Assembly: GCA_916610825.1 (NCBI GenBank)
Contig: OU744454.1
Location: 5,404,321-5,468,320, forward strand
Origin: Haliclystus octoradiatus
Taxonomy: Eukaryota; Cnidaria; Staurozoa; Stauromedusae; Haliclystidae
Length of the DNA stretch: 64,000 nt
Direction of reading: 5' to 3'
In this document: positions 47,901-58,508 of the stretch, in pieces
Numbering within the stretch: the first letter of the stretch is position 1
How the letters are laid out: every line of letters starts with the position of its first letter
Program-made: the position numbers and the translations under genes
The notes under the pieces: generated by a model
Seen by the model: only the letters and a program-made list of their open reading frames with translations
Told to the model about the DNA's origin: nothing
Databases searched by the model: none

Positions 47901-50900
47901 ATCTAACTCTAGTACCTGGCTATTATATGCAGGTTTCACTGTATACAAAAAATAGCCTTGGGCCATCAAGCCAATAATGTTAAGAACATTAAGAAGACAT
48001 GGTGGATTATACATTGATAATTAATAAAAGTTTAGTCAAAGCATTTATAAACATACCAGCAAAGGAGATTCTGCATATCGATCAGCTTCTCGGACAATCT
48101 CTTTTGCAGCACTATTTACCACAGTTTTACTAGTCCTAAATGCACTGCCAATTGCACTACCAATCAAACTCTAATAAATACAAACATATGAATATTACAT
48201 GAAACATGTTGAAAAACTAACAAATATAATAAAGATCGATGCAGATTTTAAGGAAAACTTTAAATTCAAGCAAAAAATATTGAAAATAAACTAATAATCC
48301 TCAAATTGCTTTGGAGTTTCTCGTTTCAGTCATTTTGTCTTGAATTTTATATCATAGTCAATACCGCAATCCAGCGCGTATAAGTCGCACTTTAAAGTCA
48401 AAATTTTGTTCTTCAAAATAATGGTGTGACTTATACGCGCAAAACACAAAAACATCAACAATTTTTAAAGTTTTTTGACCATTATTCAATAACCACTTTT
48501 CTTGTTTTTACAAGCATGTGTAGTAGGACATAGAAAACATGCTGGAATCTTTTCACTTGTTTAGTAATGCAATGTTATTTAAAATGGCTGTTTTTAAAAG
48601 TGGATTATTACTCTTTATTTTACTCTTTCTCTGATGTTTATGGTTTTTATAATTCACGATTAATTGGTTTTGATTTGTTTTTGTTGTTGTTGCTATGACT
48701 GTGGAATATTTCACAAAAACATTGACAAATTTTCTTATCACATACTAGTTTACTAGAAATTCCTGAAAATTATTTTCCAATTATAGTGATTTCTTCCATA
48801 TTTCATGCTCAAATGATTCAAAAATCAAGGTGCGACTTATACACGCAAACTCAATAAATTCAACTTTTTTGCTTGAAAATCACCCTGCGACTTATACTCG
48901 CGTGTGACTTATACAAGCTGGATTACGGTAACCAATTCATTTCATCAATCATAGGCCATACCCTCAACGAGTAAAGCGCTCTTAATTGTGATTGATGCTT
49001 TGTTTAGCTTGCTATCTCTTCAAAAAGATAAAGGAAAAATTCATCATGAATTATGGAATGTATGTAGAAATTTTGTTGACACTTTTTACAAATATTTGTA
49101 GCCTACCCTACATGCTGCACTCCTATCAGAACCCTTGCGAAAAACAGTTCATGAACAGTTCATGGACAGTTCATGAACGCTAAATGGCTCCAATTTTCAT
49201 GAAGTATTCATGAACTCCTGAACTGTTTTTCACAAGTAAATTGTTATTAAGGTCATTGCATTTCTAAAACAAAATAGCTTACCCCTGCTTGAGAAGTTGT
49301 ACTCTGAAAATGTGAATCAGAAATCAGAAATTTAGTTAATATGAGCTTTCTATAAATGAGTCATCTGCGTGTTGCTTCAAGGTTAAAACTACATTGAGTT
49401 ACTTCGCTAAGCAATTAACAAGAATGTGTTGACCTAAATATAGTCAAAACAATAGGTCTAATTTATAGCCTTCTGCCTGCTTCCGTTGAATGATTTGGAA
49501 TATTGCCTAGATCCTATTTCAAAACAGGCAAAAATAAAATGAAGGAGAAATGTGAGTCGAATGCATCACACATCATTATCATTACAAAATGGGACTGGAA
49601 AATATTTTAGTCCAGAAACCTAAACTTTTATCCAAATCCAAAAACATTGTCAAATTTTTGACTTATGGAAATCTTCTTAAACTAACAATACTGTCTGCTT
49701 GTAAATAATTATTTGATATAACAAAATAAACCTGATATTCATCTGACTTTTCGCAAGCCTTCCTGGAACTCAGTTGCCAAGTTGCCCAATTTTGTCAGAC
49801 ATATATATAGACCTACTCTACATAGTTCAATTAGAAACATCATAAATTTTCAATTAGTTTTGCAGGTCATACACTCCGACTGTCGCTCCTAGTTTTGAAA
49901 AACTCGAATGATCGAAAACAGGCGATATCCGCTTACATGTGTCTCCTAGATTCTAAAATCGTTTTATTCTTCCTCATATCACATCAGCTATCAGAAAGTG
50001 TGTTAAAATTTGTTATGTGCACATTAAAAATGGAAATAAAATATCAGGCCTACCTGGTATTGTGGCTGAATAATAACTGCTGGTCTTGGCACTGGAAAGC
50101 AAAATAAACATAAACTTAGCTGGTAGAATTATATAGCCTATGTAAAGGCTAGTCAAGCCCAAGGTGAATGGATTGTGTGAGGATAAAAGTGCATTAGAAG
50201 CAAATCCACAGTAGGTTATAATTAGAATTTAGATAGAAGCTGCTTTGATGAATTGTAAGTTATACGTCTCATGTAGGCTGGAGTATTGTCCAGGCACTTT
50301 GTATGATCATAATACCCATAGCACTGCTGTTTATTATACTGCAGTAGACCGAAAAACCCATATCGAAATCACAGAATTAATTCACAGAATAAATTAATTT
50401 AATTAAGTTAAGTTAATTCACAGAATTTTGATTTCAGGGGGCTAAAATATGCCAGTTTGCAGAGTATTGTCTAGTTTTGCTGATATCTCTATGAGTGCTC
50501 AGGTTTTAAATTCTCAAATGGAAGTGTGTAGCCTACTGGGACACAAATTATTGTCCAAATGTCGCAAATGTAGCTTTCCAGTAGCAGTAATGTAATTGTG
50601 TGGAAGGACCCTAACGGGTCCTTCCATAGGATACTCTCATAATCCATAGTCCAGTTACGAAGCATATCTCTCTAATAACCAACTTTATTTGAAGAAAAAC
50701 TTCATTTGACTGCCATGTTTTCAATTAAATTTATGCTTGCATACAAAAAATTAGTAATGTAACTTCATTATAAGAATGTCACACTGCAATATATGCCCAC
50801 AAAGTTATGACCTGATAAGTATTTAGTAAAATGACTGTTCACAGACTGGGTTGACCTGATATAGCTTGATTGAAGTGATCACGATGTATTTATGTATTTA

Positions 50901-53900
50901 TTGATGCAGAGCACACGATCCCCGGGACACGATCTCTGGAATGCTAGCTGGTGATGTCACTGTCCCCTAATCTTATCAGCCCCACCACCCCATATAATTG
51001 TGGTCTTTTCAGGGAGGCTTTAAGCAAGATTGTCAAGAATAAAATTAACGTTGAATTAAACAAACGCAAAAAAAGAAAGAAACAGCACAGATCTTTTCCC
51101 ATCCGTCAGGAAGCTCTTCGAACCCCAGAAAGTATTTTACTGTCAATAGTTAGTGTCAAACACGTAGGTCAGTAGGCAAAACTCTCTAGTGAAAAGCCCA
51201 TTTTCTCATAACCGTCTCTGCAGCAAGAAATCACTGTCGGCCTAACAGAACGATTCCATACTTAGGCAGAAACAATCTCGTCCAATGGTGATTGAAAGCA
51301 TTACTTCCTTGTGCATAAAATAATTAAGCTGGACGAATTTAACAGAGCATAACACAGTAAATAGAAACAACAATAGGTGCAATCAGCAGGCAAACATAAT
51401 AGACATTAGACAATCATAATAGCGGCACGAACGATCATTCACTAATACAACTTTGAATAAGACAACAATGAGGATAACAATTAACAACCATTGTGTAAAC
51501 GTGACAGCGCTACAACTACGTGCCCTGAGGCACAACATACCAGCGAGCGGACAAAATCGCAAGACCACGTGACTGTAAAAAAGCGTAAAAGACAAAAGAG
51601 TGAAACAAAGGGTATTACAGAAAAGGTCGAGTTTAAAAATTCATATAAAATAAAATACTTGATTGATCTTGATAAAAACAGAACCACGATGCTAATAAGT
51701 AGTGGAACTTTCTAGCGACACAAACAGCATCTTTGTAAAGCGCGCAGGAGAAACTATCGGCTGAAATTTGGGTCTCCAATATCCTTGGTTGAATTTTGAC
51801 TCCGTATGCGCGGATCTGGGCTGGCGGTCGCGGCCGCTTCGCGACCGCTTGCCTGAGCTCGGGGCTCCGCCCCTCGCTTCGCTCGGGCCTCTAGTAGAAA
51901 GCAAGAGTTTTTATACACTTAAACATACACTTTTACACATTCTCTGATAATTTGATTTGCGCCATTTAACTTTGCACTATGAACTACTCGGGCCTGTTCT
52001 TGCTATACTCGGTGTATGGGGTTAAAGATGGTTGATCTCTCCTATCAAGTCTTTTGTAGTCTAAACTCTAAACAATATGTTCTCACTGTCATAGAAAGAT
52101 AGTTTAAATAGGATTTTCCTGCCGGCAAAGCGAGATTTGTTCATAGGATCACAATTATTTTTAAACATTTATGAATAACTAGAAAAGAGGGCCATGTGGG
52201 CCTTCGGCCAAATGTAAATGTTGTTACTGTTGAGAAGCTGTAATTTTCTTCACTAAGGAGGTGGTTTCACTCTATACAAAGTAGGCCTATGTATTTCAGA
52301 ATCAAAAATCCATTGGTAACATGAACGGTATACAATGAAGATTGACTCTACAAATTTAAGCGTTATAAGATTTCAAAAGCGTTGTTCGGTTTCAGTTAGT
52401 TAATATCATGCTATAGCATTTCACATTTTTAAAGTAAGATTTTGCTAAATATTCTTAAGACTTCCAGTTGCAGTTTGATATAATAATCTACTACAGATAT
52501 CTAGCTCAACATGAACAATATAGAAAATGCGTCATACATAAAATGCCATAAGAAAATTGAAACGTAATTATCTAAAAGCTAAATGAAAATGTGTTAATTA
52601 AAATGTCATAATTAATCGGGGTCATAATCCTTCCATACCAGTCCTGCTTATACTAATAATATTTTATGATTTACAAATATTAATTAAAGTAAAATTCTGC
52701 CAAGTATCCTCAAGACTTCCAATTGCAGTTTGATATTAATAATCTTTACTGCAGATATCTCTGATATCTATATATCTAATATCTCTATAACAATGTGAAA
52801 GATATAAAAAGAATATTTCGACACCGTCATATTCAAAAAGATTTATTATTCGTCACCATAAAAATCCATAAAATGTCCTAAAGAAAATTGAGGCGTAATT
52901 ATTAAAAGCTGTGAAAGTGGGTTAATTATAATGTCCTATTTCTTCCATATCAGTATTTTATATACTGATAATATTTCATGGTTTAAAAGTATTAATTAAA
53001 GTAAGATTTTGCCAAACAATTTTCAAGTGTTCTAACTGCAGTTTGATATTAATAAATCTTTACTGTAAATATCTAATTCAATATGAACCATATAAAAAAA
53101 TATGTCAATACCGTTATGTCAAAAAAATACGTTAATACTGTTTTATCGAAATAAATTTCTTAATTGGATAGCTAGATGAAGCAATAATACACATATTACA
53201 TTCATCTTCATAATTATATCACCACATGATAGCAGTGGAAAGGAAAACATTTGGTTGGTCTGGTTTTATTTCGATTATGACTTTTTGAATAGGCTTTTAA
53301 CTTGAAAGCTGGCTGATGAATGTCAAAGCACAATTATACAGAGACATTGTCGGATTAACCCTATCTTAACCTAATACTATTGTGTGGACTGTGGTTTACT
53401 AAAATCCTACCACGGTCCACGCCACGCCTTCGTTGCATTTGTCTGGTTGTAGACTTGAATTTTTTTTTAATAAATGTTGAAATTATCCTTGGAACCAGGA
53501 GCCTTTAGAGATTTGAGATTTATATATGTTCACATTTCATTATGATTTTCCTTGTCGCTGTTACTAAATACTTTTGATAGATCATTTGATACGGCGGATG
53601 TTTGGGGATGTTTTTACAATTCAAACGGTTGAATCCAAATATTATTTAAATTCAAAGATTTTTTAAACACAGCACTGAGCTCTCTGTAATGCCGTTCATA
53701 AATGATTTTAAGCTGAGAGCTACGTCTGGAAAATAGAATTTAGCTGACAGTTAATTAAACATAAATAATCACAAAAGTAGAAAGTAGTTTTCGTCATCAT
53801 CCCAATTTATGTTTCTGGTTTCATTCGAGATTTCGAAACACTTAATCACATTCACTGTTCATTGCCTGCACGGCTTTGCTCTGGGTGGCGGTGGCTTTGA

Positions 53901-54846
53901 TCTTTTACGGAAAACTTGATTTTTCAATTTTACGCCGAATTCAGTTGATCTTTCAAAATTAAATATAGCCTATGTTCAGACCACGAAAGAGAGCTTTCGA
54001 ATGATGTATGATGTTCAGGATTTCTTCGCATGGTTTTTGAGATTAGCGCGTACAAAGTTTTGAAGGTCATTTTTACATAGTAGTAGAGATTTAAAATCAC
54101 ACCGAGAGACAAGGAAATACAAAAATTAAAAAAAAAACTATTCACCTTCAAATACGATTAAAAATTAGAAATTTTAACTCATGTATGATGCAACTTGAAA
54201 TTGGTAGTCATAAATAACTCTTTTATAAGAAAAATCCTGTTTCATTGGAAACAAAAATTGTTCAAAAGGTGGCTTGAAATTTCGCGGAATCAAGCATCTG
54301 TTTTGGTACTTTGCGTCAGCCATTATGGATGCCCATGGTCGCTATGTGTTTTCCATGAAGTTTCGGCATGGAATCAGCAGTCTATGTAAGTCTATGCTGT
54401 TTATACACCCTTGATCAGTGGACTTATCACTCATAGCAGTTAGCAGATTATATCCCCTGTCCATCAAAGAGTACACGATGATAGATCGTCAACGAATGTC
54501 TCAATCTGAAACGAAGGTCGGAATTGACATTGACCTAGTGACCCTAGTCCAAGACTAGGCTAGTCTAGAAAGTAAAGAACGTCCTTTTACGGTCCTTCTG
54601 CATGGTTGAGCAGCAAATGCCCGGAATTCATATATGTTACATGAAAAATAAGCGTTTCTTTCGGTGAATGTTATAGTTCCCCTCTATAAATGTTCAAATA
54701 GCATTTTAAAATGAGTCAAACTTTATTAAAATACCTGCTCCTTGTTGTGGATGTACAACGTTCTGTTGCTTGATAGTTGTTACTGTTGTGACTGTATGTA
54801 CGCCAGATTGAGGAGTATAATATGGTGGTGGTTGATTGAAAGCCAT
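44904..54846 (-). CDS. Seven-exon gene for a 235-residue predicted beta-trefoil protein
   Basis: Exons (minus strand): 54735-54846, 50054-50091, 49283-49303, 48057-48170, 46198-46315, 45390-45493, 44904-45104. All introns are GT-AG and the phases agree (1,0,0,0,1,0). Residues 1-57 are proline/glutamine-rich with a PPPY motif (6-9); there is no signal peptide. Residues about 64-93 form a likely helix (SKTVVNSAAKEIVREADRYA). Residues about 102-231 fall into three similar blocks, each opening with a beta-strand (VIQLKSR, IVVLRNG, FLTLRYE) and closing with F-x-[IV]-(H/I): the three-fold pattern of a beta-trefoil such as FGF or IL-1. FIRVLPDGRVDAR resembles the FGF PDGxVDG turn. The fold is inferred; the function is unknown. 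With no leader and a PPxY motif, a cytosolic partner-binding role is possible. MITEs, a mariner-like element and dispersed repeats fill its introns. Confidence 0.75.
45850..46010. repeat. TTCATGAAC-rich dispersed repeat (inverted partner at 49130)
   Basis: Many GTTCATGAAC/TTCATGAAC palindromic words. The segment AATTGAGGCCATTTAGCGTT appears as its near-complement at about 49185-49200. It lies in an intron of the beta-trefoil gene. Confidence 0.6.
47541..47945 (+). repeat. Dispersed repeat copy, split by a MITE
   Basis: 47541-47581 and 47816-47945 together reproduce the 44690-44880 repeat, including AAAGGCCACCTGTATACA and TGGCTATTATATGCAGGTTT. The 234 bp between them is a hAT-like MITE, so this repeat is older than the MITE insertion. 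Confidence 0.7.
47582..47815. mobile_element. hAT-like MITE, copy 2 (234 bp)
   Basis: Same ends as the copy at 41842 (CAGAGCCATCTATTTACAAG...). The target duplication is GTGGTTA(C): GTGGTTA before and GTGGTTAC after, an 8-bp duplication with one base lost at the junction. The interior is diverged or rearranged relative to copy 1. Nested inside another repeat, in an intron of the trefoil gene. Confidence 0.75.
48364..48928. mobile_element. Mariner/Tc-like non-autonomous TIR element
   Basis: The ends are CCG(C/T)AATCCAGC followed by GTATAAGTC(G/A)CAC, inverted, with TA on both sides (48362-48363 and 48929-48930). The motif GCGACTTATAC recurs several times just inside the ends. The minus-strand frame within (48553-48741) is not a transposase. 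It lies in an intron of the trefoil gene. Confidence 0.65.
49130..49235. repeat. TTCATGAAC-rich repeat, inverse partner of 45850
   Basis: Contains CAGTTCATGAACAGTTCATG and CGCTAAATGGCTCC, the near-complement of the copy at 45850-46010. Just upstream of the 21-nt exon 3 of the trefoil gene in plus-strand coordinates. Confidence 0.6.
51820..51892. other. GC-rich hairpin cluster in AT-rich DNA
   Basis: GCGGTCGC (51824-51831) pairs with GCGACCGC (51841-51848) across a 9-nt loop. GGGGC-TCC-GCCCC follows, with a CGAGCGAAGCGAGG-type stretch. The composition contrasts sharply with both sides. It may be a MITE end or a small structured repeat. It lies in the long first intron of the trefoil gene. Confidence 0.5.
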
Positions 54847-55147
54847 TGTAAGTAGAAGTAAAATGATTTTAACAGCAGAAATACAATCCTTTTAGGTTGA
54901 AAACGTCGTTGATATTGAAAAGATTCTAAACAGCTTCAATAAGCAAACTTACTCGAATGTTGATTTCAGCATAATCGTAACATGCTATTTTTAGAATCAT
55001 TTCAGCCTCATTTGCAGAATTGTAAAAATACAAAGTAGAGGTAGTTGAAAGAGGACGTACCGATTTCTGAAAAACTGCAGGGATTCATTCATTTATTTTT
55101 GTTGTTATTGTGCCGTATCTGACGTATCATTCCAGTATTAGCAAATA
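54847..55147. promoter_or_regulatory. Short divergent intergenic region
   Basis: 301 bp separate the start codons of the minus-strand trefoil gene and the plus-strand GNAT gene. Both 5' UTRs and both promoters must fit here unless there are upstream untranslated exons. No TATA box was recognised. Confidence 0.45.
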
Positions 55148-55433
55148 ATGGCAAATCCAGATGTCCAAATCAGACCTGCGACCATAGCTGATTTGTCAAC
55201 GATTGTAAAATTCACTGTAGTAAGTTGCTAAAATTAAATGTCAAAATTTTAAATGATTGTATATTTGTATTTATCTAAATTTACTACTAGTGATTTCATA
55301 TGTTTTAAACATCACTACACCAGCATATCAAAATTAAAGTAACTTAAAAGTCTAATAGTATTATTTCATACTTTTTAGGATCTTTGTGTTTTTGAATTAG
55401 AAGATCCTAGCATCATCGAAGTAACAAAAGAGA
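55148..55433 (+). CDS. GNAT-family N-acetyltransferase, first two exons (partial)
   Basis: GNAT enzymes transfer acetyl from acetyl-CoA to amines. Exon 1 (55148-55219, phase 0, donor GTAAGT) encodes MANPDVQIRPATIADLSTIV..., and exon 2 (55379-55433, acceptor CTTTTTAG, donor GTGAGT) continues DLCVFELEDPSIIEVTKE. The IRPAT-x2-D-x3-IV opening and the following (L)x-x-FE-x-P-x-x(V)-T stretch are typical of the spermidine/spermine acetyltransferase-like group (SAT1/SAT2). The acetyl-CoA loop is not in these exons. No further exon was found up to the window end; the retroelements at 55.9-62.15 kb would lie in the next intron. The start is the first ATG before the conserved IRPA block. Confidence 0.6.
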
Positions 55434-55914
55434 GTGAGTATGATATTAAGGCTGGTCAACGAAATATGATTTATAGTTTCTCGTCAACTTTTTTTGAAAA
55501 CTTGGGGAGGCTATTATTTCATTTTTCATTATTCATAATTATTTTTTATAGAAAATGAAAATTTGAACAAATCTACCAATTGATTTTTTAAGCAGATAGT
55601 TTGCGCTTTAGTATATATATGTCCATTCAAAGCGTCTGATTTGAGATTATCGATGGAACGCTTGCGATCAAAAGCAAGATGGTCATGAATATCAAGCCAA
55701 CATGCCAAAGTTAATGTTTGCTATGCTCTAACTTTTTCATCTTTGCTTATATGTCCTATTTTAATATCAATAACGAAATAATTGTAAATAAGGAAATTTT
55801 CTGAAGCAGAGGCAAAAAGTGCACTCACTGCGCCAATGTTGTGCTATGTAAGAATAACTTTTAAATAATAAGGCAAGTTATTGTTATTCAAAATAACAAC
55901 ACAACTAAGTTTGC

Positions 55915-56452
55915 AGAACGTTTCGACTGATTGACTTCAGCCATTCTCAAGTGAATGTTTTTTATTATTAATTAAGATTTATATATACATAAAAATGTTT
56001 GCCCCTTGAGGGTAAAGTTACATCATGAAAAATATTTACAATAATATGAGATCTATATCAGTGACAACAGTAACTATGGTAACTAGCCTATTGATATGAA
56101 ATGCATGCAGTTATTTGAAAACTTTGGCCCAGATGGAATTGCCTTGAACGTTTAATGTTGGTTTCAGTTCTTGAATTGCCAGCATTTCATTCACGAGACA
56201 ATAGAATTTATTTTTGCACTTTTTTATTATTCTAAAATGTTTTTCAAATTCATCAGTAGATATGCCATGCTCTTGACGGACGTGTGTACCAAGGTTACTT
56301 TTGTTGTGTTCATCTATGCGTTCATATAAGTGCCGGCATGTATAGCCAACATAGTCTGCTTCGCACAGACCACATTTAAAATGATATATGACGCAAGGCT
56401 GGGTTAACAAATCTGGCAAAGTCAAAGTCAACAGTGTAAAGTGTAAAGTCAA
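55915..56452 (-). pseudogene. Penelope-like element 3' part: GIY-YIG endonuclease (inverted fragment)
   Basis: Frame 56111-56452 has CVIYHFKCGLCEADYVGYT, then RHLYERIDEH and HVRQEHG, ending ELKPTLN. This is the zinc-binding linker plus GIY-YIG nuclease that closes Penelope-like proteins; GIY-YIG appears as DYVGYT. Downstream on the minus strand, ATGGCTGAAGTCAATCAGTC-GAAACGTT (55923-55952) is the kind of terminal sequence these elements carry, sometimes as a hammerhead ribozyme; the CTGATGA core is not intact. It is opposite in orientation to the RT at 56573-58063, as often seen in Penelope arrays. Confidence 0.8.
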
Positions 56453-56572
56453 AAAGATGGAAAGATTCTACGGAAAGTTAGAATGGGCTAGGGGGCTAGA
56501 TTTCTCGTTACCAAGACCATCAACGCGTAGACACGAAGGCTGAGTTTGCGCTCTACGCTCTAGTCTATTGCA

Positions 56573-58063
56573 TTGCATTACTGCCGTTTACAAGGACAGA
56601 AACCACCCAAGTCTTTACTACGAGCAATATTATCTTTAAAATGCAGCAAGAACATTGTAATAACTAAGCGGGATAAGGGTAATGTTATCGTCATTATGAA
56701 CAAAGAACATTATAATAGACTATTGTTGGAAGCATCGATTGACAAACGAGATAAATTTACCTTTGTAGGCTAGACCCGAATAAAAACGTAGAGGGAGGCC
56801 TGCAAAACATCCCCACCCTCTCCTTTATAAAGAAAGAATGGTAAATAAATGTATAAAAAAATTTTTACAAGAAGAAATAGCAACAAAACTTTGTCCTAAA
56901 GGTTCTCGGCTAGCACATTTATACGGCCTACCAAAAACACATAAAACTAATTTGCAAATGCGACCAGTTCTATCGGCAGTGGGATCTTATAACTTTCTTT
57001 TGGCAAAATGGCTAGATGACAAGCTCAAACCTTTGGCTATCAATAGTTTTACAATATTAAATATATTAAATTTTAGCGACGAGATACGCAACGTAAAATT
57101 CCGAAAAGGTAGTATTATGGTCTCTTTTGACGTGAGTGCTCTGTTTACCAACGTCCCCCTACTGGAAACAATTGAAATTTTAGTTACGGATGCATTTTCT
57201 TACAATTAGTTCAATGAAAAGTATTCCTTGAATTTAACGCCTGACGATCTGTGTGACCTATTATTGATCAGTACCAAAGATCAATTGTTTCAATCCAATG
57301 GTGAGCTGTATGAACAATCAGATGGTGTGGCAATGGGATCACCATTGGGACGTTTATCAGCTAATGTATTATGTCCAATATTGAAAAAAAATTATCAGAA
57401 TCTAATAAATTATCGGAGTTCTACTGGCGCTATGTGGATGACACCTTAGCAATTGTCAACAATATAAAAGAAGCAGAAAACTTATTATCGATTCTGAATC
57501 TGAATGCAGCACACTCGTCAATAAACTTAGAGTTAGAGGAAAATAAAAAACTACGTTTTCTTGGAATCAAAATGACCAATACCGGCACAGAAATATCAAC
57601 GAGTGTACATCGAAAATCAACAAACAAAGGACTTCTTTTACATTATCAGAGTCCTGTAGACCAAAGGTATAAAACTGGTATTTTGAAGACATTGCTTCAC
57701 AGAGCGCATCGTCTTTGTTCCTCTGAAGCTGATTTTGATATCAAATGTAAAATACTTTTTAACATTTTAAGTAAACTTAAGTATCCGCCCCGTGTTTTTA
57801 ATTCTATTTTAAATAAAATGCCAAGTAATGATTTTAATTCTCCAGTTTTACCAGACGATAATTTGAAATATGTTAGTATAGTTTTACCGTTTAAAGATCA
57901 ACAATCATGTGATGAAACAAGAAAAGAACTTTACCGTTTAAATTGTAAAATAAGCGTAAAGTTTAATGCTATTTTTAAAAGTAAGAAGCTCAACGACGAC
58001 TTGCGTACCCGTGAGGAGAAGCCAGATTTGTTAACCCAGCAATGCACCATATATCATTTTAAA
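56573..58063 (+). pseudogene. Penelope-like element reverse transcriptase, broken
   Basis: Blocks in order: IVITKRDKGNVIVIM, YGLPKTHK, RPVLSAVGSYNFLLAKWLDD, SFDVSALFTNVPLLETI (motif A), DGVAMGSPLG (motif B), WRYVDDTLAIV (motif C), LRFLGIKM, ending KPDLLTQQCTIYHFKC. This is the Penelope RT signature. Stops at 56771-56773 and 57207-57209 and a frameshift near 57375 inactivate it. The protein is cut at IYHFKC, where the LTR retrotransposon starts (58064). The missing GIY-YIG part is present only in the inverted fragment at 56111. Confidence 0.88.
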
Positions 58064-58304
58064 TGTAGTAAAGTAGTAGTAGAATCAATAAATCAAGAAA
58101 CAAAATAACAATATAATTTCCAAACTTTAATAACTTTAATAAACAACAAATATATATTTCAAATAATTATCATCACTTCTCAACTCTCTCTACTTATTAC
58201 TCTGCACTTCTTTCTGTTTTTCTTTTTCTTCCATCGCTTTTACAAATACGATATTATAATACAACAAAGAAAATGTTTATCAACAATAGACCTATTGAGG
58301 CACA
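58064..58304 (-). repeat. 3' LTR (241 bp)
   Basis: Begins TGTGCC and ends CTACTACA on the minus strand (TG...CA). Its inner end is bounded by a purine tract, GGGGGGAA on the minus strand (58305-58312), which would prime plus-strand synthesis. Its outer end abuts the Penelope coding sequence. Confidence 0.8.
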
Positions 58305-58508
58305 TTCCCCCCAGATCTCTAGATCTTACAAACTTTATAATACTTAATAATAAACGCAATTTTACGTAACATCATAATCAGCATGCCAAATCGGAGATCG
58401 ACGATCACAAACCGGTCGACTTACACAATCAAATTGTTCATTAACTGGCTGCAAAATATCCACATCCTGATCATTATTAATAACATTAATATCATCTCAA
58501 AGTTTGTC

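Noticed and set aside
55923-55952. Hammerhead ribozyme at the Penelope end
   Set aside because: GAAAC is present but the CTGATGA core is not (CTGAAG instead), so only a decayed or absent ribozyme can be claimed.
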